From Paenibacillus sp. 19GGS1-52 (lineage in GTDB: Bacteria; Bacillota; Bacilli; Paenibacillales; Paenibacillaceae): 64,000 nucleotides of DNA. Shown here piece after piece: positions 35,510 to 43,962 of the stretch. A program made the position numbers and the translations under genes. The stretch lies in NCBI RefSeq assembly GCF_022369515.1, contig NZ_CP059724.1:5456001-5520000 (forward strand), given 5' to 3'. Within the stretch, counting starts at the first letter, position 1, and each line of letters starts with the position of its first letter. Under the pieces are notes generated by a model. It had not been told where the DNA came from. It searched no databases and was given only the letters and a program-made list of their open reading frames with translations.

Positions 35510-35511
35510 TT

Positions 35512-36489
35512 CTATTCCCCTCCCTGCAGTAAATCGGATACAAATATAGGATTGGACCAGGCTACATTTCCTTGGAAGTCAATACATTCCACGCGGATAT
35601 AATGCATATCCTGTTCGACCTTCATGGACGCATGCGCCATTGGCTCACCACTGTCGAAATTCACCAAGAATGCTCCTCGTTGGGGAAAGGATTTAAACAT
35701 AATAAACTTACAGGGAGAGCACTCAATCGTGAGTTGACCGTCTACCACTCGCAGATCGTAAATTTCCGGACCACTACTAGAATAAAAATCACCTTGCTTC
35801 AAGCTTTTTACGATCTCCTCTGGGTTTAACAATGCCGTTTGCACCTGCACCCAGCCTCCTCCGAATTCAGGAACTTTCCAATCTGGATCATGCTCGTGAG
35901 AATCATCTGCGGCAATACCGAATACACGTTTGCCATTCTGCAGCGCATGATCCCAATAAGCTGCACCATAAGAGCTTGTGGTTGACCACTCCGTAGCATG
36001 GTTGTAAATTTCTATCGCGAAGAACCCCTCATATTTCACCATATCTTCAAAACGTGTCAAGTGCCATTCCGGATGGTTGAATATGACCAAATTCCCATGC
36101 GCGCGCATTTCATCAATAAGCAACTGGGGCGAATGATCCCCTACCCAGGGAATCGGCACAGGAAACTGCTCTAAATGTCCAAATCTATCCAACTCTGCAT
36201 CTACTGTAGGATCATTTAATACACCGAAATGATATCCTGGATTTTTGTCTGCAATCGGGTTTAATCCCCCTCGTTCCATTCCTGGGAGAGTGACGAAGTC
36301 AACCGTGTTGAATTCATCCGTTCTAGCATAAATATCGTGGTCAGTAATCGAAATAAAATGATATCCCTTGGCTTTAAATGCTTCCACCACTTGCACTGCA
36401 GGTAAACTGCCATCTGACCATGTTGTATGAAGATGCAGGTTGCCTTTAAATGTAGGTTTTTCCCGGTCTAAATAAACCTTATTAATCAT
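35512..36489 (-). CDS. PHP-domain metallohydrolase (CehA/McbA type), first copy
   Basis: 325 aa, ATG behind GGAGGAGACGTT; the first gene of the phosphonate group. Motifs: GNLHLHTTWSDGSLPAVQVV, FISITDHDIYAR, LVIFNHPEWH, IEIYNHATEWS and FGIAADDSHEHDPD, then SLKQGDFYSSSGPEIYDLRV. The paralogue at 34553-35509 shares the same order. The two may have different substrates or form a heteromer. Family knowledge supports metal-dependent hydrolysis; release of a free aminophosphonate from an ester is my inference from the operon. Confidence 0.85.
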   Translation of the reverse strand: MINKVYLDREKPTFKGNLHLHTTWSDGSLPAVQVVEAFKAKGYHFISITDHDIYARTDEFNTVDFVTLPGMERGGLNPIADKNPGYHFGVLNDPTVDAELDRFGHLEQFPVPIPWVGDHSPQLLIDEMRAHGNLVIFNHPEWHLTRFEDMVKYEGFFAIEIYNHATEWSTTSSYGAAYWDHALQNGKRVFGIAADDSHEHDPDWKVPEFGGGWVQVQTALLNPEEIVKSLKQGDFYSSSGPEIYDLRVVDGQLTIECSPCKFIMFKSFPQRGAFLVNFDSGEPMAHASMKVEQDMHYIRVECIDFQGNVAWSNPIFVSDLLQGGE

Positions 36490-36520
36490 AACGTCTCCTC
36501 CAAATTACATACATTGTTTT

Positions 36521-36551
36521 TGTGTGTTTTTATTTTGTTTGTTGTTGTTTT
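36521..36551. promoter_or_regulatory. Operator-like repeats at the start of the phosphonate operon
   Basis: TGTGTGTTTT at 36521-36530 and TTGTTGTTTT at 36542-36551 are 21 bp apart, matching the repeats at 29846-29900. They lie just downstream of the -10 box, in the 5' leader of the first PHP gene, a position suited to repression. Confidence 0.5.
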
Positions 36552-36552
36552 C

Positions 36553-36582
36553 ATCATACAGCTTGAAGTTAGAGCATTTCAA
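36553..36582 (-). promoter_or_regulatory. SigA-type promoter of the phosphonate operon
   Basis: On the minus strand, TTGAAA (36577-36582) and TATGAT (36553-36558) with an 18-bp spacer, about 65 bp upstream of the first PHP start codon. Nothing else nearby fits better. Confidence 0.65.
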
Positions 36583-36654
36583 CCGATTCTCTTAGAATTA
36601 ACAGTGGGTTAACAAAATTCATCATCCGATAATAAAACAAAGAATTTCCGATAC

Positions 36655-36693
36655 AAAAAACGGGTGACATCCTTTTATGGACGTCACCCGTTT
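36655..36693 (-). terminator. Terminator of the HAD phosphatase gene
   Basis: AAACGGGTGACATCC (36658-36672) pairs with GGACGTCACCCGTTT (36679-36693) around a 6-nt loop, followed on the minus strand by a T6 run. It insulates the phosphonate operon from the HAD gene upstream. Confidence 0.9.
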
Positions 36694-36741
36694 CTCGTAG
36701 AAAGATAAGGAATAATTTCTATGTGATTTGATTTGATTTGA

Positions 36742-37284
36742 TTATATTGCCTGAACATTTAATTTGTGATTAAGTTCCTCCACCAGATCGATCAACTCGA
36801 GTGGGGTACTAATCGTATAATTCGGTACTTCAAGATCGTCCGTAGGGACTTTGGGATATCTTGTCGTCCAGCTTAAAAAGACGCTCGTAATCCCCATTTG
36901 ATTGGCTCCTTTAACATCTCTGCTGAGATTATTTCCTACCATTATGATTCTGGAGCAATCCCGCTCACTCAGATCCATTGCACCCAGCGCTGCCTTGAAC
37001 ATTCGAACACTCGGCTTGGAGGCTTTTATCGTCTCTGAATAAATCAGCGTTTCAAAGCAATCGTACAGATCATGCTGAGTGAGTAAATTCTTAAAAGATT
37101 GAGCGGTTCCATCAGCTACGATGGCAAGTCTGTATCCCCGTTCCGCTAGTGTCTTCACCATCAGATCTGCTCCAGGAATCACCTTTCCACGAATAACGGT
37201 ATCCTCTCCATCGCGTATTTCGGTTCCCTCATCAATGATTGTATCTCCACAATCCAAAAAAATAATTAAGTTCTTCTGCTCCAC
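36742..37284 (-). CDS. HAD-family hydrolase
   Basis: About 180 aa. The frame reaches 37347, but GAGGGG lies 10 nt before a GTG at 37282-37284. HAD motifs: IIFLDCGDTIIDEG (I), RLAIVADGT (II, with Asp and Thr/Ser-like position), KASKPSVRMF (III Lys) and IIMVGNNLSRDVKGANQMG (IV). These proteins are phosphatases or phosphomutases of small molecules. It has its own terminator, so it is not in the phosphonate transcript, but its closeness may be meaningful. Substrate unknown. Confidence 0.8.
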   Translation of the reverse strand: MEQKNLIIFLDCGDTIIDEGTEIRDGEDTVIRGKVIPGADLMVKTLAERGYRLAIVADGTAQSFKNLLTQHDLYDCFETLIYSETIKASKPSVRMFKAALGAMDLSERDCSRIIMVGNNLSRDVKGANQMGITSVFLSWTTRYPKVPTDDLEVPNYTISTPLELIDLVEELNHKLNVQAI

Positions 37285-37347
37285 ATTCGTTGCACCCCTC
37301 AGCTTGAATTCTGGAAATATACTTAATTTTATATTACTCCAGTACAT

Positions 37348-37698
37348 TCTTCCAGAGATTAATTGACAGCAATTACAGGCTTACTCGAAGCTCCATGCCA
37401 GCGTCTTCTTTCCAGCGTTACCAAGGCGATACCGTGAGTTGCTGTGATGTTTGTATCAGGCTGCCCATTCATCAGCTAGTCGATCAGCGCTGGCGAGAGG
37501 GCTTTTTCATAGATACGAAAAGTTCATCCTGCTTGCCCCTTCCCCGCCTTATTACGGATGCCGTCCCCGCCTCAGGTCGAGACTACAAAACCGCCTCAAG
37601 ACCGTTTTGGTTCATACGGTAAAGCCGTACAATGAATACATAAACATCGGAGGCTTACAGAATACATTCTGGTTCAACCCTATGAGAGGAAGCGATTT
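37348..37698. other. Intergenic stretch with no recognised gene
   Basis: About 350 bp between the divergent HAD and pspC genes. The frames seen are short and lack ribosome-binding sites and similarity to anything I know. A small inverted repeat, TACGG-TAAA-GCCGTA, lies near 37615-37630, close to where the pspC promoter should be. It is somewhat GC-richer than its surroundings. Confidence 0.5.
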
Positions 37699-37920
37699 GT
37701 GATGAAAAAATTATACCGTTCCCAAGGAGACAAAAAAATCAGTGGTTTGTGTGGAGGCCTAGCTACCTGGCTCGGCATTGACGCTACCATTGTAAGACTT
37801 CTAACCGCGGCTGTTGCCTTGTTCAGTCTTGGTACAGCAGTTGTTCTCTATATCATCGCTAGTATTATTGTTCCAAAAGAGAATTATAGCGGTTTCAATG
37901 GCGGACCAGACTTCTATTAA
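37699..37920 (+). CDS. PspC-domain envelope-stress protein
   Basis: About 73 aa, start GTG 37699 or ATG 37702, behind GAGAGGAAGC. KLYRSQGDKKISGLCGGLAT then WLGIDATIVRLL is the PspC signature, followed by one membrane helix (AVALFSLGTAVVLYIIASII). PspC proteins sit in the membrane and, in phage-shock-type systems, sense envelope damage and interact with PspA. The pspA gene follows 29 bp downstream. Confidence 0.9.
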   Translation: MMKKLYRSQGDKKISGLCGGLATWLGIDATIVRLLTAAVALFSLGTAVVLYIIASIIVPKENYSGFNGGPDFY

Positions 37921-37949
37921 AAAAATAAAAAACATTCAAAGGAGAGATT

Positions 37950-38660
37950 ATGATGAGTATATTCGATAGAATCGCCACCCTAACCAAAGCAGCAATCAAC
38001 GAAGGCCTGAACAAATTAGAGGACCCGATCCTGCTGACCGGACAATATCTGCGCGATCTGGAGGAAGGTATCATAACCTTGGAACGCGACGAGCGCGACC
38101 TTAAAGCAGCAGCGGCTGTACTTGAGCAGCGTAAACAGGAATATCAACTGCTGGCTGATCGTAGCGAAGCTGAAGCAGTTACGTCGATGGGGCAAGGAAA
38201 TGAAGATGCAGCCAGATTTGCAGTATTAGCCAAGCTAAAATATATGGAGAGCGCACAGGAATGTGCCACTGGTCTGGAAGAAACCCGTCATAGACTAGCA
38301 TCTTTGGAAGCAAATATCCATAGCGCCAAAGAAGAGCATACCCGGCTGAAAGCGAAAAGAAACGAATTGGCCGCCCGCGCCCGCAAAGCGGCAGGCAAAA
38401 CAAGCCCTCCAAACACAGGTCATGGACAAGGCCATAACGTCAGAGGCCGCGTTCATAACTTAAATACCAGTGCGGCCTCGCGCGGCTTCGAGCGAATGGA
38501 AGATAAAATTACGGAATGGGAAGCTGCCGCAGCCAACTTATTCCACCCTTCCGATACAACTGCAGAGAGCAAAAATATAAACGCAGATTCCGCCTTGAAC
38601 AGTGTTGTGGATGCCGAGTTGGAACGTATTCGCGCTCGGAAGAACGACAGTAACAAGTAG
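37950..38660 (+). CDS. pspA: PspA/IM30 family protein
   Basis: 236 aa, ATG behind AAAGGAGAGATT. The N-terminus SIFDRIATLTKAAINEGLNK then LEDP, the conserved PspA amphipathic helix, is followed by long coiled coils (about 30-150). A Gly/His-rich linker (NTGHGQGHNVRGRVHN) and a short C-terminal helical part follow. PspA/IM30 proteins polymerise on stressed inner membranes. Operon with pspC; a terminator follows. Confidence 0.9.
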   Translation: MMSIFDRIATLTKAAINEGLNKLEDPILLTGQYLRDLEEGIITLERDERDLKAAAAVLEQRKQEYQLLADRSEAEAVTSMGQGNEDAARFAVLAKLKYMESAQECATGLEETRHRLASLEANIHSAKEEHTRLKAKRNELAARARKAAGKTSPPNTGHGQGHNVRGRVHNLNTSAASRGFERMEDKITEWEAAAANLFHPSDTTAESKNINADSALNSVVDAELERIRARKNDSNK

Positions 38661-38682
38661 GCGATGGCCAAGTATCTATCTG

Positions 38683-38713
38683 CCACCAGGCTTTCATATA
38701 GCTGGTGGTTTTT
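38683..38713 (+). terminator. Terminator of pspC-pspA
   Basis: CCACCAG (38683-38689) pairs with CTGGTGG (38702-38708), followed by TTTTT. It is 22 bp past the pspA stop. Confidence 0.9.
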
Positions 38714-39054
38714 GCGTGGCGAAACACCAATCTACAATTCCATGAGTCATTTCAACAACTACCGCACGCACCTTGGCGGAATTCCGACTTAGGGTATCCA
38801 GAGTTACTTAGGGATCTTCCTCTCATTCCCGAAGAATCCCTTTTTCCTTCGCCGCCTTAAGCCACTGTGGAAATTCATTCAGCAACTGATCATAGAGTTC
38901 CTCATCAGACACTTCCTCGATCCGGTCCAGATGTATAAAGCTGGCGTTATCGACCAGCCGACCTGTCATTGTATCCAACTGCTTCAGCACCTCAAAGTCT
39001 GAATCTCCGATCCCCACAAACTGCCAGAAGATAGGCTGGACGGAAGAGGACATA

Positions 39055-39062
39055 ATCACTTT
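39055..39062. repeat. Target-site duplication, left copy
   Basis: ATCACTTT, repeated at 40515-40522 on the other side of the ISL3 element. Eight bp is the expected length for this family. Confidence 0.9.
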
Positions 39063-40514
39063 GGCTCTTCGCTCTACTGGATGGGTAACGCTGCATAGAA
39101 ATAGCTTCATAGATACTTTGGTATCCATAGATTCTTAAGGAAATGGTATAAATGGAAAGGGGTAAAGACCGGTTTAGGACCTCTGTGCGGCAAGCGCTGA
39201 CAGTCGATTTTTGTTAGCGGTCATGTATACCATTGCGATTAAATTGTGGACGTTTCTATACCCGCGTGCTTTTCGTTTGGACGCTTGCACCAATCCATTA
39301 ATGCCTTCAAGCAAGCCATTGGTCATCCGGCTATGGAACCAACGAAGAATGCCTTCTTCATGTTGCTTTACGGTCTTGGCCAGATCCATCATCGGTTCCA
39401 ACTGCGAACGTCTAGCCCAGCTTAACCATTCTCGCAAGTAAACGTCAGCAAACACATGTGGAGTTATCCATAGCTCCTGCATTGCTAATTTCAAGCGATA
39501 AGCTCGTCCGGTTTTTAAGTTTTGGTCCTTGAGGCTTTGTAGGGTTTCTCGTTGTTCCGCCTTCAAATGAGCTTCATTCTTTAACCATAAAAATTTGCTC
39601 CGTTTGAGTCTAGGCTCTTCTTTCTGCTCGGTTTTGCGCACCTCATCTACAGCATCATTAACCATCTTCATGACGTGGAACTTATCAAAAGTAATTTCAA
39701 CTGTAGGGAAATGCTCTTTAATTCCTCCAATAAAGGAGGGAGACATATCACAACATATTTCCTGTATTTGCACGGGTTCTACGCCTTTTCGAAGGAGATG
39801 CTGCTTGAAACGTGCCAGGGTATCTTTCCCTTTTCCTTCCGTTGCGAAAAGTATCGTTTTGGTATCCACGTCCACAAACAAGGTAATATAACGATGACCT
39901 CGGCGTGAGGACGTTTCGTCGATGGCGATCCGCCGAACAGAGGTCAAGTCCAGCTCGTTCATGGCTTGTTCAACGTAGTGATGAAAGATTCGCCACATCC
40001 GTGTATCGTGCTCTCGTAATTCACGCGCTGCTGCATTCACCGGCATTTCAGCCATTAATCGCATTGCCCAAGCGTCAAAATCCAAAGTGAAATGCGACAA
40101 CGGACGTGACCACTTCACCGAAATCATCGTGATCTTATTGCATTTTTTGCAGTCGGTTCGAGGAACCCGAGCATGAATATAGGTTTTCCATTTCCAAACA
40201 TCAAGATGGCGCCACTGCTTTTTTTCTGCATCGTAGGCCTTGCAAAGTGTCCCACAATGCGGACAGGGAAAGAGGGCTCCACGTTCAAAGTCAATAAATA
40301 AGTGCCACGCTTCTTCTTGCGGATCATGCTCAATATCCACTAATTTCCATGGTTCTTCCAAGTCTAACATGATCTTGAACACATCATTCATTAGATTATC
40401 TTGCTTGCTTAATGGGGTCCACATCTTCCATCCCGCCCTCGTAATTTTCTTACTAGACAGTATGGACACTTTCTCTATTAAACAGACATGTAACATTCAC
40501 TTTAGCGAAGAAGC
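39063..40514 (-). mobile_element. ISL3-family insertion sequence, 1452 bp
   Basis: Ends read inward GGCTCTTCGCTCTACTGGAT (39063 onward) and GCTTCTTCGCTAAAGTGAAT (from 40514, minus strand): imperfect inverted repeats with the ISL3 core CTTCGCT. The element is flanked by the duplication ATCACTTT. It carries one transposase gene on the minus strand, in the same direction as the interrupted gene. Both ends and the frame are intact, which suggests recent insertion. Confidence 0.93.
39174..40424 (-). CDS. ISL3-family transposase
   Basis: About 416 aa; I prefer the ATG at 40422-40424 behind GAGGGCGGGATGGAAG, although the frame extends to 40496. The N-terminal zinc finger has CPHCGTLCKAYDAEK and CKKCNKIT. 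A helix-turn-helix follows, then the DDE domain with RRIAIDETSSRRGHRYITLF (first Asp), ICCDMSPSFIGGIKEHFP (second Asp) and the C-terminal FHSRMTNGLLEGINGLVQ (Glu). It cuts and joins the element ends. No frame break. Confidence 0.93.
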   Translation of the reverse strand: MWTPLSKQDNLMNDVFKIMLDLEEPWKLVDIEHDPQEEAWHLFIDFERGALFPCPHCGTLCKAYDAEKKQWRHLDVWKWKTYIHARVPRTDCKKCNKITMISVKWSRPLSHFTLDFDAWAMRLMAEMPVNAAARELREHDTRMWRIFHHYVEQAMNELDLTSVRRIAIDETSSRRGHRYITLFVDVDTKTILFATEGKGKDTLARFKQHLLRKGVEPVQIQEICCDMSPSFIGGIKEHFPTVEITFDKFHVMKMVNDAVDEVRKTEQKEEPRLKRSKFLWLKNEAHLKAEQRETLQSLKDQNLKTGRAYRLKLAMQELWITPHVFADVYLREWLSWARRSQLEPMMDLAKTVKQHEEGILRWFHSRMTNGLLEGINGLVQASKRKARGYRNVHNLIAMVYMTANKNRLSALAAQRS

Positions 40515-40522
40515 ATCACTTT
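40515..40522. repeat. Target-site duplication, right copy
   Basis: ATCACTTT, identical to 39055-39062. Confidence 0.9.
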
Positions 40523-41668
40523 CTTGGTGGGCCTCACCACACCTCCATCGTTGATAAAGATGATAAATACAGGTGTTGGATCATTTTCTTCCACTGTATA
40601 CTTGCGAATGACATCCTCCATCACAGGTGGCTCATTATTACGACCAAACTTGTGAATGGCATTATTGTTCATAATTTGTGTGAATACATATCGGCCAAAC
40701 TCCTGCTCAGTGACCGGTGGCAAACGGCTAAATTCGGTATCATATACCCATACATCCAGCGAACCGTTATCGTCAAATTTAGAAGCTACAGCCAAAATAC
40801 GCTCAACCACTTCTTGCACCGTTCCATTATTGTATAAGGTTTTCATCGACCCCGTGATGTCCAGCACAATACCGACCCTAGCGGATACCCCTGTCAACTG
40901 CTTCTTTTCTAGCGTGAACTGGACAATTTTTTTGCGTAAATCAATAGAGGACAAGATGTTCTTCCCAGCCACTGCCTGCTCAGGTACAGCTTCTACAATT
41001 TCAGTAGCGGCAGCAATCTCGGCAGAATCTGCTTCTTCAAGCTCAAGCCCGTAGTGGGTGCATAATGATGCCAGGCCTCCATTAAATCCACTGCCAATGG
41101 CGGTAAACTTCCATTCACCAGCATGCCGATACAATTCCCCCACCACGATAGCTGTTTCTGCTGATAAATCCAACCCATACTCAAAACGGAACAATTCTTC
41201 CCCACTGTCATGATCCATAATCCGCAGATAAGGGGCAACCATATCCTTCATGGAATGGCCTAATTTCTCCCCTTCATAGATCGTCAACGATAGTGCTATC
41301 TTGGTAATATCTGCGGGAAGCTTAGACAGTGAAATAGTGACAGCTTCTTTATCCCCTTGATTTAAAGCAGAGTGTGCCACCGCCCCATTCGTGGACAACG
41401 GATTACCGTAAAATATAAAATTCTCATCCCGTTCACAGCGACTCTGCTCTGATAGTAGAAAAGCTGCCACATCTATGCCGACCTCAGCATTAGAAGTCGA
41501 CCAACCGAAATTTAAAGAAAGGCTAGATACCTTTCGCCCTCTAGTAATATCTACCTTCTGACCTTTTAAGAGCTGCACTCTGTCATCTCCTTTGTATATT
41601 CACTAGATTGTGTTTAGCATCTCACTCCTTTAATATAAACATATATACGATAGATAAGGGGCTTTACT

Positions 41669-42343
41669 ATGGACTTTACAGCAATAGATTTTGAAACAGC
41701 TAATTCCAGCCGCTCCAGCGCATGTGCCTTGGGCCTTGTTCAAGTTAGAGCGGGGATAATTGCGGCAGAGCATGACTGGCTAATCGATCCACAACAGCGC
41801 TTTGATGGCATGAACATCGCTATACATGGCATTACTCCATCAATGGTGCGTGGCAAGCCTACTTTCCACGAACTATGGCCTGCTATTGAGCCATTGTTGC
41901 AAGGTGAAATTGTCGTGGCGCATAACGCCTCCTTTGATATGAGCGTCCTGCGGTATTGTCTGGATGGTGCTTCTTTGACCTACCCTGACTTCCAATATCT
42001 CTGCACCTATTTGCTAGGCAAAAAAATACTGCAAGACCTGCCCTCGCATAAATTGAATGTAATCTCCGCACATTTCGGCATCACTCTAAAGCACCACGAT
42101 GCTCTTGATGACGCCCGCGCTTCTGCCGCCATTCTACTAAAACTTATGGAGCAGGAACAGCATAACGATCCCCTGCTACTAGCCGGCAGCCAAGGCTATA
42201 AGAGCGGCAAGATGTACGCAGGCGGCTACAGCGCATTTTCGGCTCCGGTCAAGAAACCTCTTAATAAACAGTCTGCTAAAGCGAAAAGTCTAGTCATTAA
42301 GAAAACTTTAATAACAATACCGCATACCCCTTACGAGTTTTAG
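41669..42343 (+). CDS. DEDDh 3'-5' exonuclease (PolIII epsilon-like)
   Basis: 224 aa, ATG behind AAGGGGCTTTACT. ExoI is FTAIDFETANS (Asp, Glu), ExoII VVAHNASFDMSVLR (Asp), and ExoIII HHDALDDARASAAIL (His, Asp). This is the proofreading-type exonuclease fold, without a polymerase. The C-terminal 60 residues are a Lys/Ala-rich tail, probably for DNA or protein binding. It is divergent from the TerD-vWA gene and followed 29 bp later by a macro-domain gene. Likely a DNA-repair or nucleic-acid-trimming enzyme. Confidence 0.88.
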   Translation: MDFTAIDFETANSSRSSACALGLVQVRAGIIAAEHDWLIDPQQRFDGMNIAIHGITPSMVRGKPTFHELWPAIEPLLQGEIVVAHNASFDMSVLRYCLDGASLTYPDFQYLCTYLLGKKILQDLPSHKLNVISAHFGITLKHHDALDDARASAAILLKLMEQEQHNDPLLLAGSQGYKSGKMYAGGYSAFSAPVKKPLNKQSAKAKSLVIKKTLITIPHTPYEF

Positions 42344-42372
42344 CCGGAAAAACAGTGAAAGGAAGGCTCAGT

Positions 42373-42795
42373 ATGGATTTCAAAGAGATTAAAAAAGACC
42401 TGTTCACTTTGCCAGAAGATTATTACTTGGCTCACTGCATTTCTTCCGATGCCAAAATGAGTGCAGGTATTGCTGTAGAATTCAGAAAGAGGTTTAAGCT
42501 TAAATCTCTTCAAGATATAGCAAATCAGAAGCCATTAGAAATAGGTAAATGTTATAGGGTGGGTAGAGCCTTTAATCTGGTAACTAAATCAAAATACTGG
42601 CACAAACCTACATACGAAACAATTACACAAGCTCTTATTTCTGTGAAGAATAATTGTCTGGAGGAAGAGATTACTAAACTCGCAATGCCGCAGATTGGCT
42701 GTGGTCTTGATAAACTGCAATGGGGAAAAGTCAGAGAGATCATTAAAGAGGTTTTTAGTGACACCCAAGTTGATATTGTAGTGTGTACCTTATAG
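42373..42795 (+). CDS. Macro-domain (ADP-ribose binding/hydrolysing) protein
   Basis: About 140 aa; the frame opens at 42355, but GAAAGGAAGG precedes the ATG at 42373. The motifs fit the Poa1/DarG-like macro group: YYLAHCISSDAKMSAGIAVE (the nucleotide-binding first loop), YWHKPTYETITQAL and KLAMPQIGCGLDKLQW (the G-C-G-L-D loop). Such proteins bind or remove ADP-ribose, including from DNA and from 1''-phosphate. It appears to be in an operon with the exonuclease, which suggests nucleic-acid repair. Confidence 0.8.
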   Translation: MDFKEIKKDLFTLPEDYYLAHCISSDAKMSAGIAVEFRKRFKLKSLQDIANQKPLEIGKCYRVGRAFNLVTKSKYWHKPTYETITQALISVKNNCLEEEITKLAMPQIGCGLDKLQWGKVREIIKEVFSDTQVDIVVCTL

Positions 42796-42816
42796 ATATT
42801 CATACTATATCGAAAG

Positions 42817-42862
42817 CACAAAGAAACCTCTTCCCATTTTACTAAGGAAAGGTTTCTTTGTG
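42817..42862. terminator. Bidirectional terminator between macro and yhaM genes
   Basis: A perfect 13-bp stem, CACAAAGAAACCT (42817-42829) with AGGTTTCTTTGTG (42850-42862), followed by TATTTCATATTT on the plus strand. It lies between convergent genes and can serve both. Confidence 0.8.
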
Positions 42863-42890
42863 TATTTCATATTTCAAAATAGATTATTAC

Positions 42891-43847
42891 TTAAATCTTC
42901 AAACGATAAACCGCCTTATTCTCCAGTCCCCTGATAAAAGGAGTCCATTCCTCTGTCTCTGGCGTTGTATCCAGTGCATCCTCTACCATCTGCAATTTGG
43001 CATCCATGGCATCAATGTGATGCAGAGCTACCGCCTCAGCTGTTTGTGGCTGAACAGGACTGCCCCATTCACCCAGATTATGGTGAGACAGAACCAAATG
43101 CTGCAGGCCGAGTACTTTTTCTGAATTCAGGTCAATATTTGAGCGTATAGCTGCTTCTGTAATCCAGCTGGAAGCCATGGATATATGACCGATCAGCTTG
43201 CCTTGCACGCTATAATCCGAAACAATTCCGAGCTGTGAGATCATCTCTTCAGGCTTGGCGATATCGTGCAGAATGATACCTGCCGTCATAAGGTCTGAAT
43301 TGAGAAACGGGCGTTGCTTGCACAGAAATTCACCAATCTCCAGCATACGTACCATATGATAAGCAAGTCCGGCAAAATAAGCATGATGATGTGTCTTAGC
43401 CGCTGGGTAATGCATCAGCTTCTCTTCCACCTTGCCCACACAGAATGCGACAATCGTGGCAATTTCCTGATCCGAAATACTGCCCATTGCTACTTTTATA
43501 GTATGAACAAGATCAACGGGGCGAACAGGAGCGGAGCGGATAAAATCCGTTATGGCGACTCCATCGGTATCGTTAGCCAGTCTAATTTTGTTAACTTTAA
43601 TTTGCAGCTTCTCACGATACGTATGTGCTATGCCGCTAACTTTAACGAGTGCCATAGGGAAAAAGGTTTCTTTATCGGTCGTGCTGACATCCCAATACTT
43701 CGCAGACAGCTGCCCGCTGGAATCACCCAAAATAAGGTCAAAGTAATCCTTTGGAGGAGTACCGTTTGTTTGTTTGAGTGTCAGCTCTCGTAATAGATAA
43801 AAGCCAACAAATTCATCTTGTGGAGATAGCTGATTAATAAGTGTCAT
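42891..43847 (-). CDS. yhaM: 3'-5' exoribonuclease YhaM
   Basis: 318 aa, the usual family length, ATG behind GGGAGGCTTCAAAA. The N-terminal OB-fold includes YFDLILGDSSGQLSAKYWDV. The HD domain has HHHAYFAGLAYHMVRM and AGIILHDIAKPEEM, then LQHLVLSHHNLGEWGSPVQP. YhaM trims RNA (and can degrade single-stranded DNA) from 3' ends. A group II intron lies just upstream. Confidence 0.93.
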   Translation of the reverse strand: MTLINQLSPQDEFVGFYLLRELTLKQTNGTPPKDYFDLILGDSSGQLSAKYWDVSTTDKETFFPMALVKVSGIAHTYREKLQIKVNKIRLANDTDGVAITDFIRSAPVRPVDLVHTIKVAMGSISDQEIATIVAFCVGKVEEKLMHYPAAKTHHHAYFAGLAYHMVRMLEIGEFLCKQRPFLNSDLMTAGIILHDIAKPEEMISQLGIVSDYSVQGKLIGHISMASSWITEAAIRSNIDLNSEKVLGLQHLVLSHHNLGEWGSPVQPQTAEAVALHHIDAMDAKLQMVEDALDTTPETEEWTPFIRGLENKAVYRLKI

Positions 43848-43962
43848 TTTTGAAGCCTCCCATTAATAACAGGCTTTGAACCTGCTGTGTATATTATACC
43901 TTTGACACGCACCTCCAAAATCCCTTTAAATCACTATACGATCACTTCCCAGAATTATGTGC

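Larger units (their letters stand above)
38823..41578 (-). pseudogene. TerD/von Willebrand-A protein gene split by an ISL3 element
   Basis: GTG start at 41576-41578 behind AAAGGAGATGACAGA. Residues 1-190 form a TerD domain (GIDVAAFLLSEQ, SLTIYEGEKLGHSM, ELYRHAGEWKFTAIGSGF). About 230-430 form a vWA domain with the MIDAS-like VLDITGSMKTLY. The gene breaks after KK-V in ...RPTKKV at 40515 and resumes at 39054. Removing the insertion and one copy of the 8-bp duplication restores RPTKKVIMSSSVQPIFWQF in frame, giving about 431 aa. TerD-vWA proteins belong to metal/chemical stress (tellurite-resistance type) systems. The gene was intact before the insertion, and the rest of it shows no decay. Confidence 0.92.

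Noticed and set aside
37395..37702. Plus-strand frames upstream of pspC
   Set aside because: No start signals, no family resemblance; treated as intergenic.
38823..39128. Separate 101-aa gene
   Set aside because: Its first residues come from the ISL3 end; the rest is the 3' part of the interrupted TerD-vWA gene.
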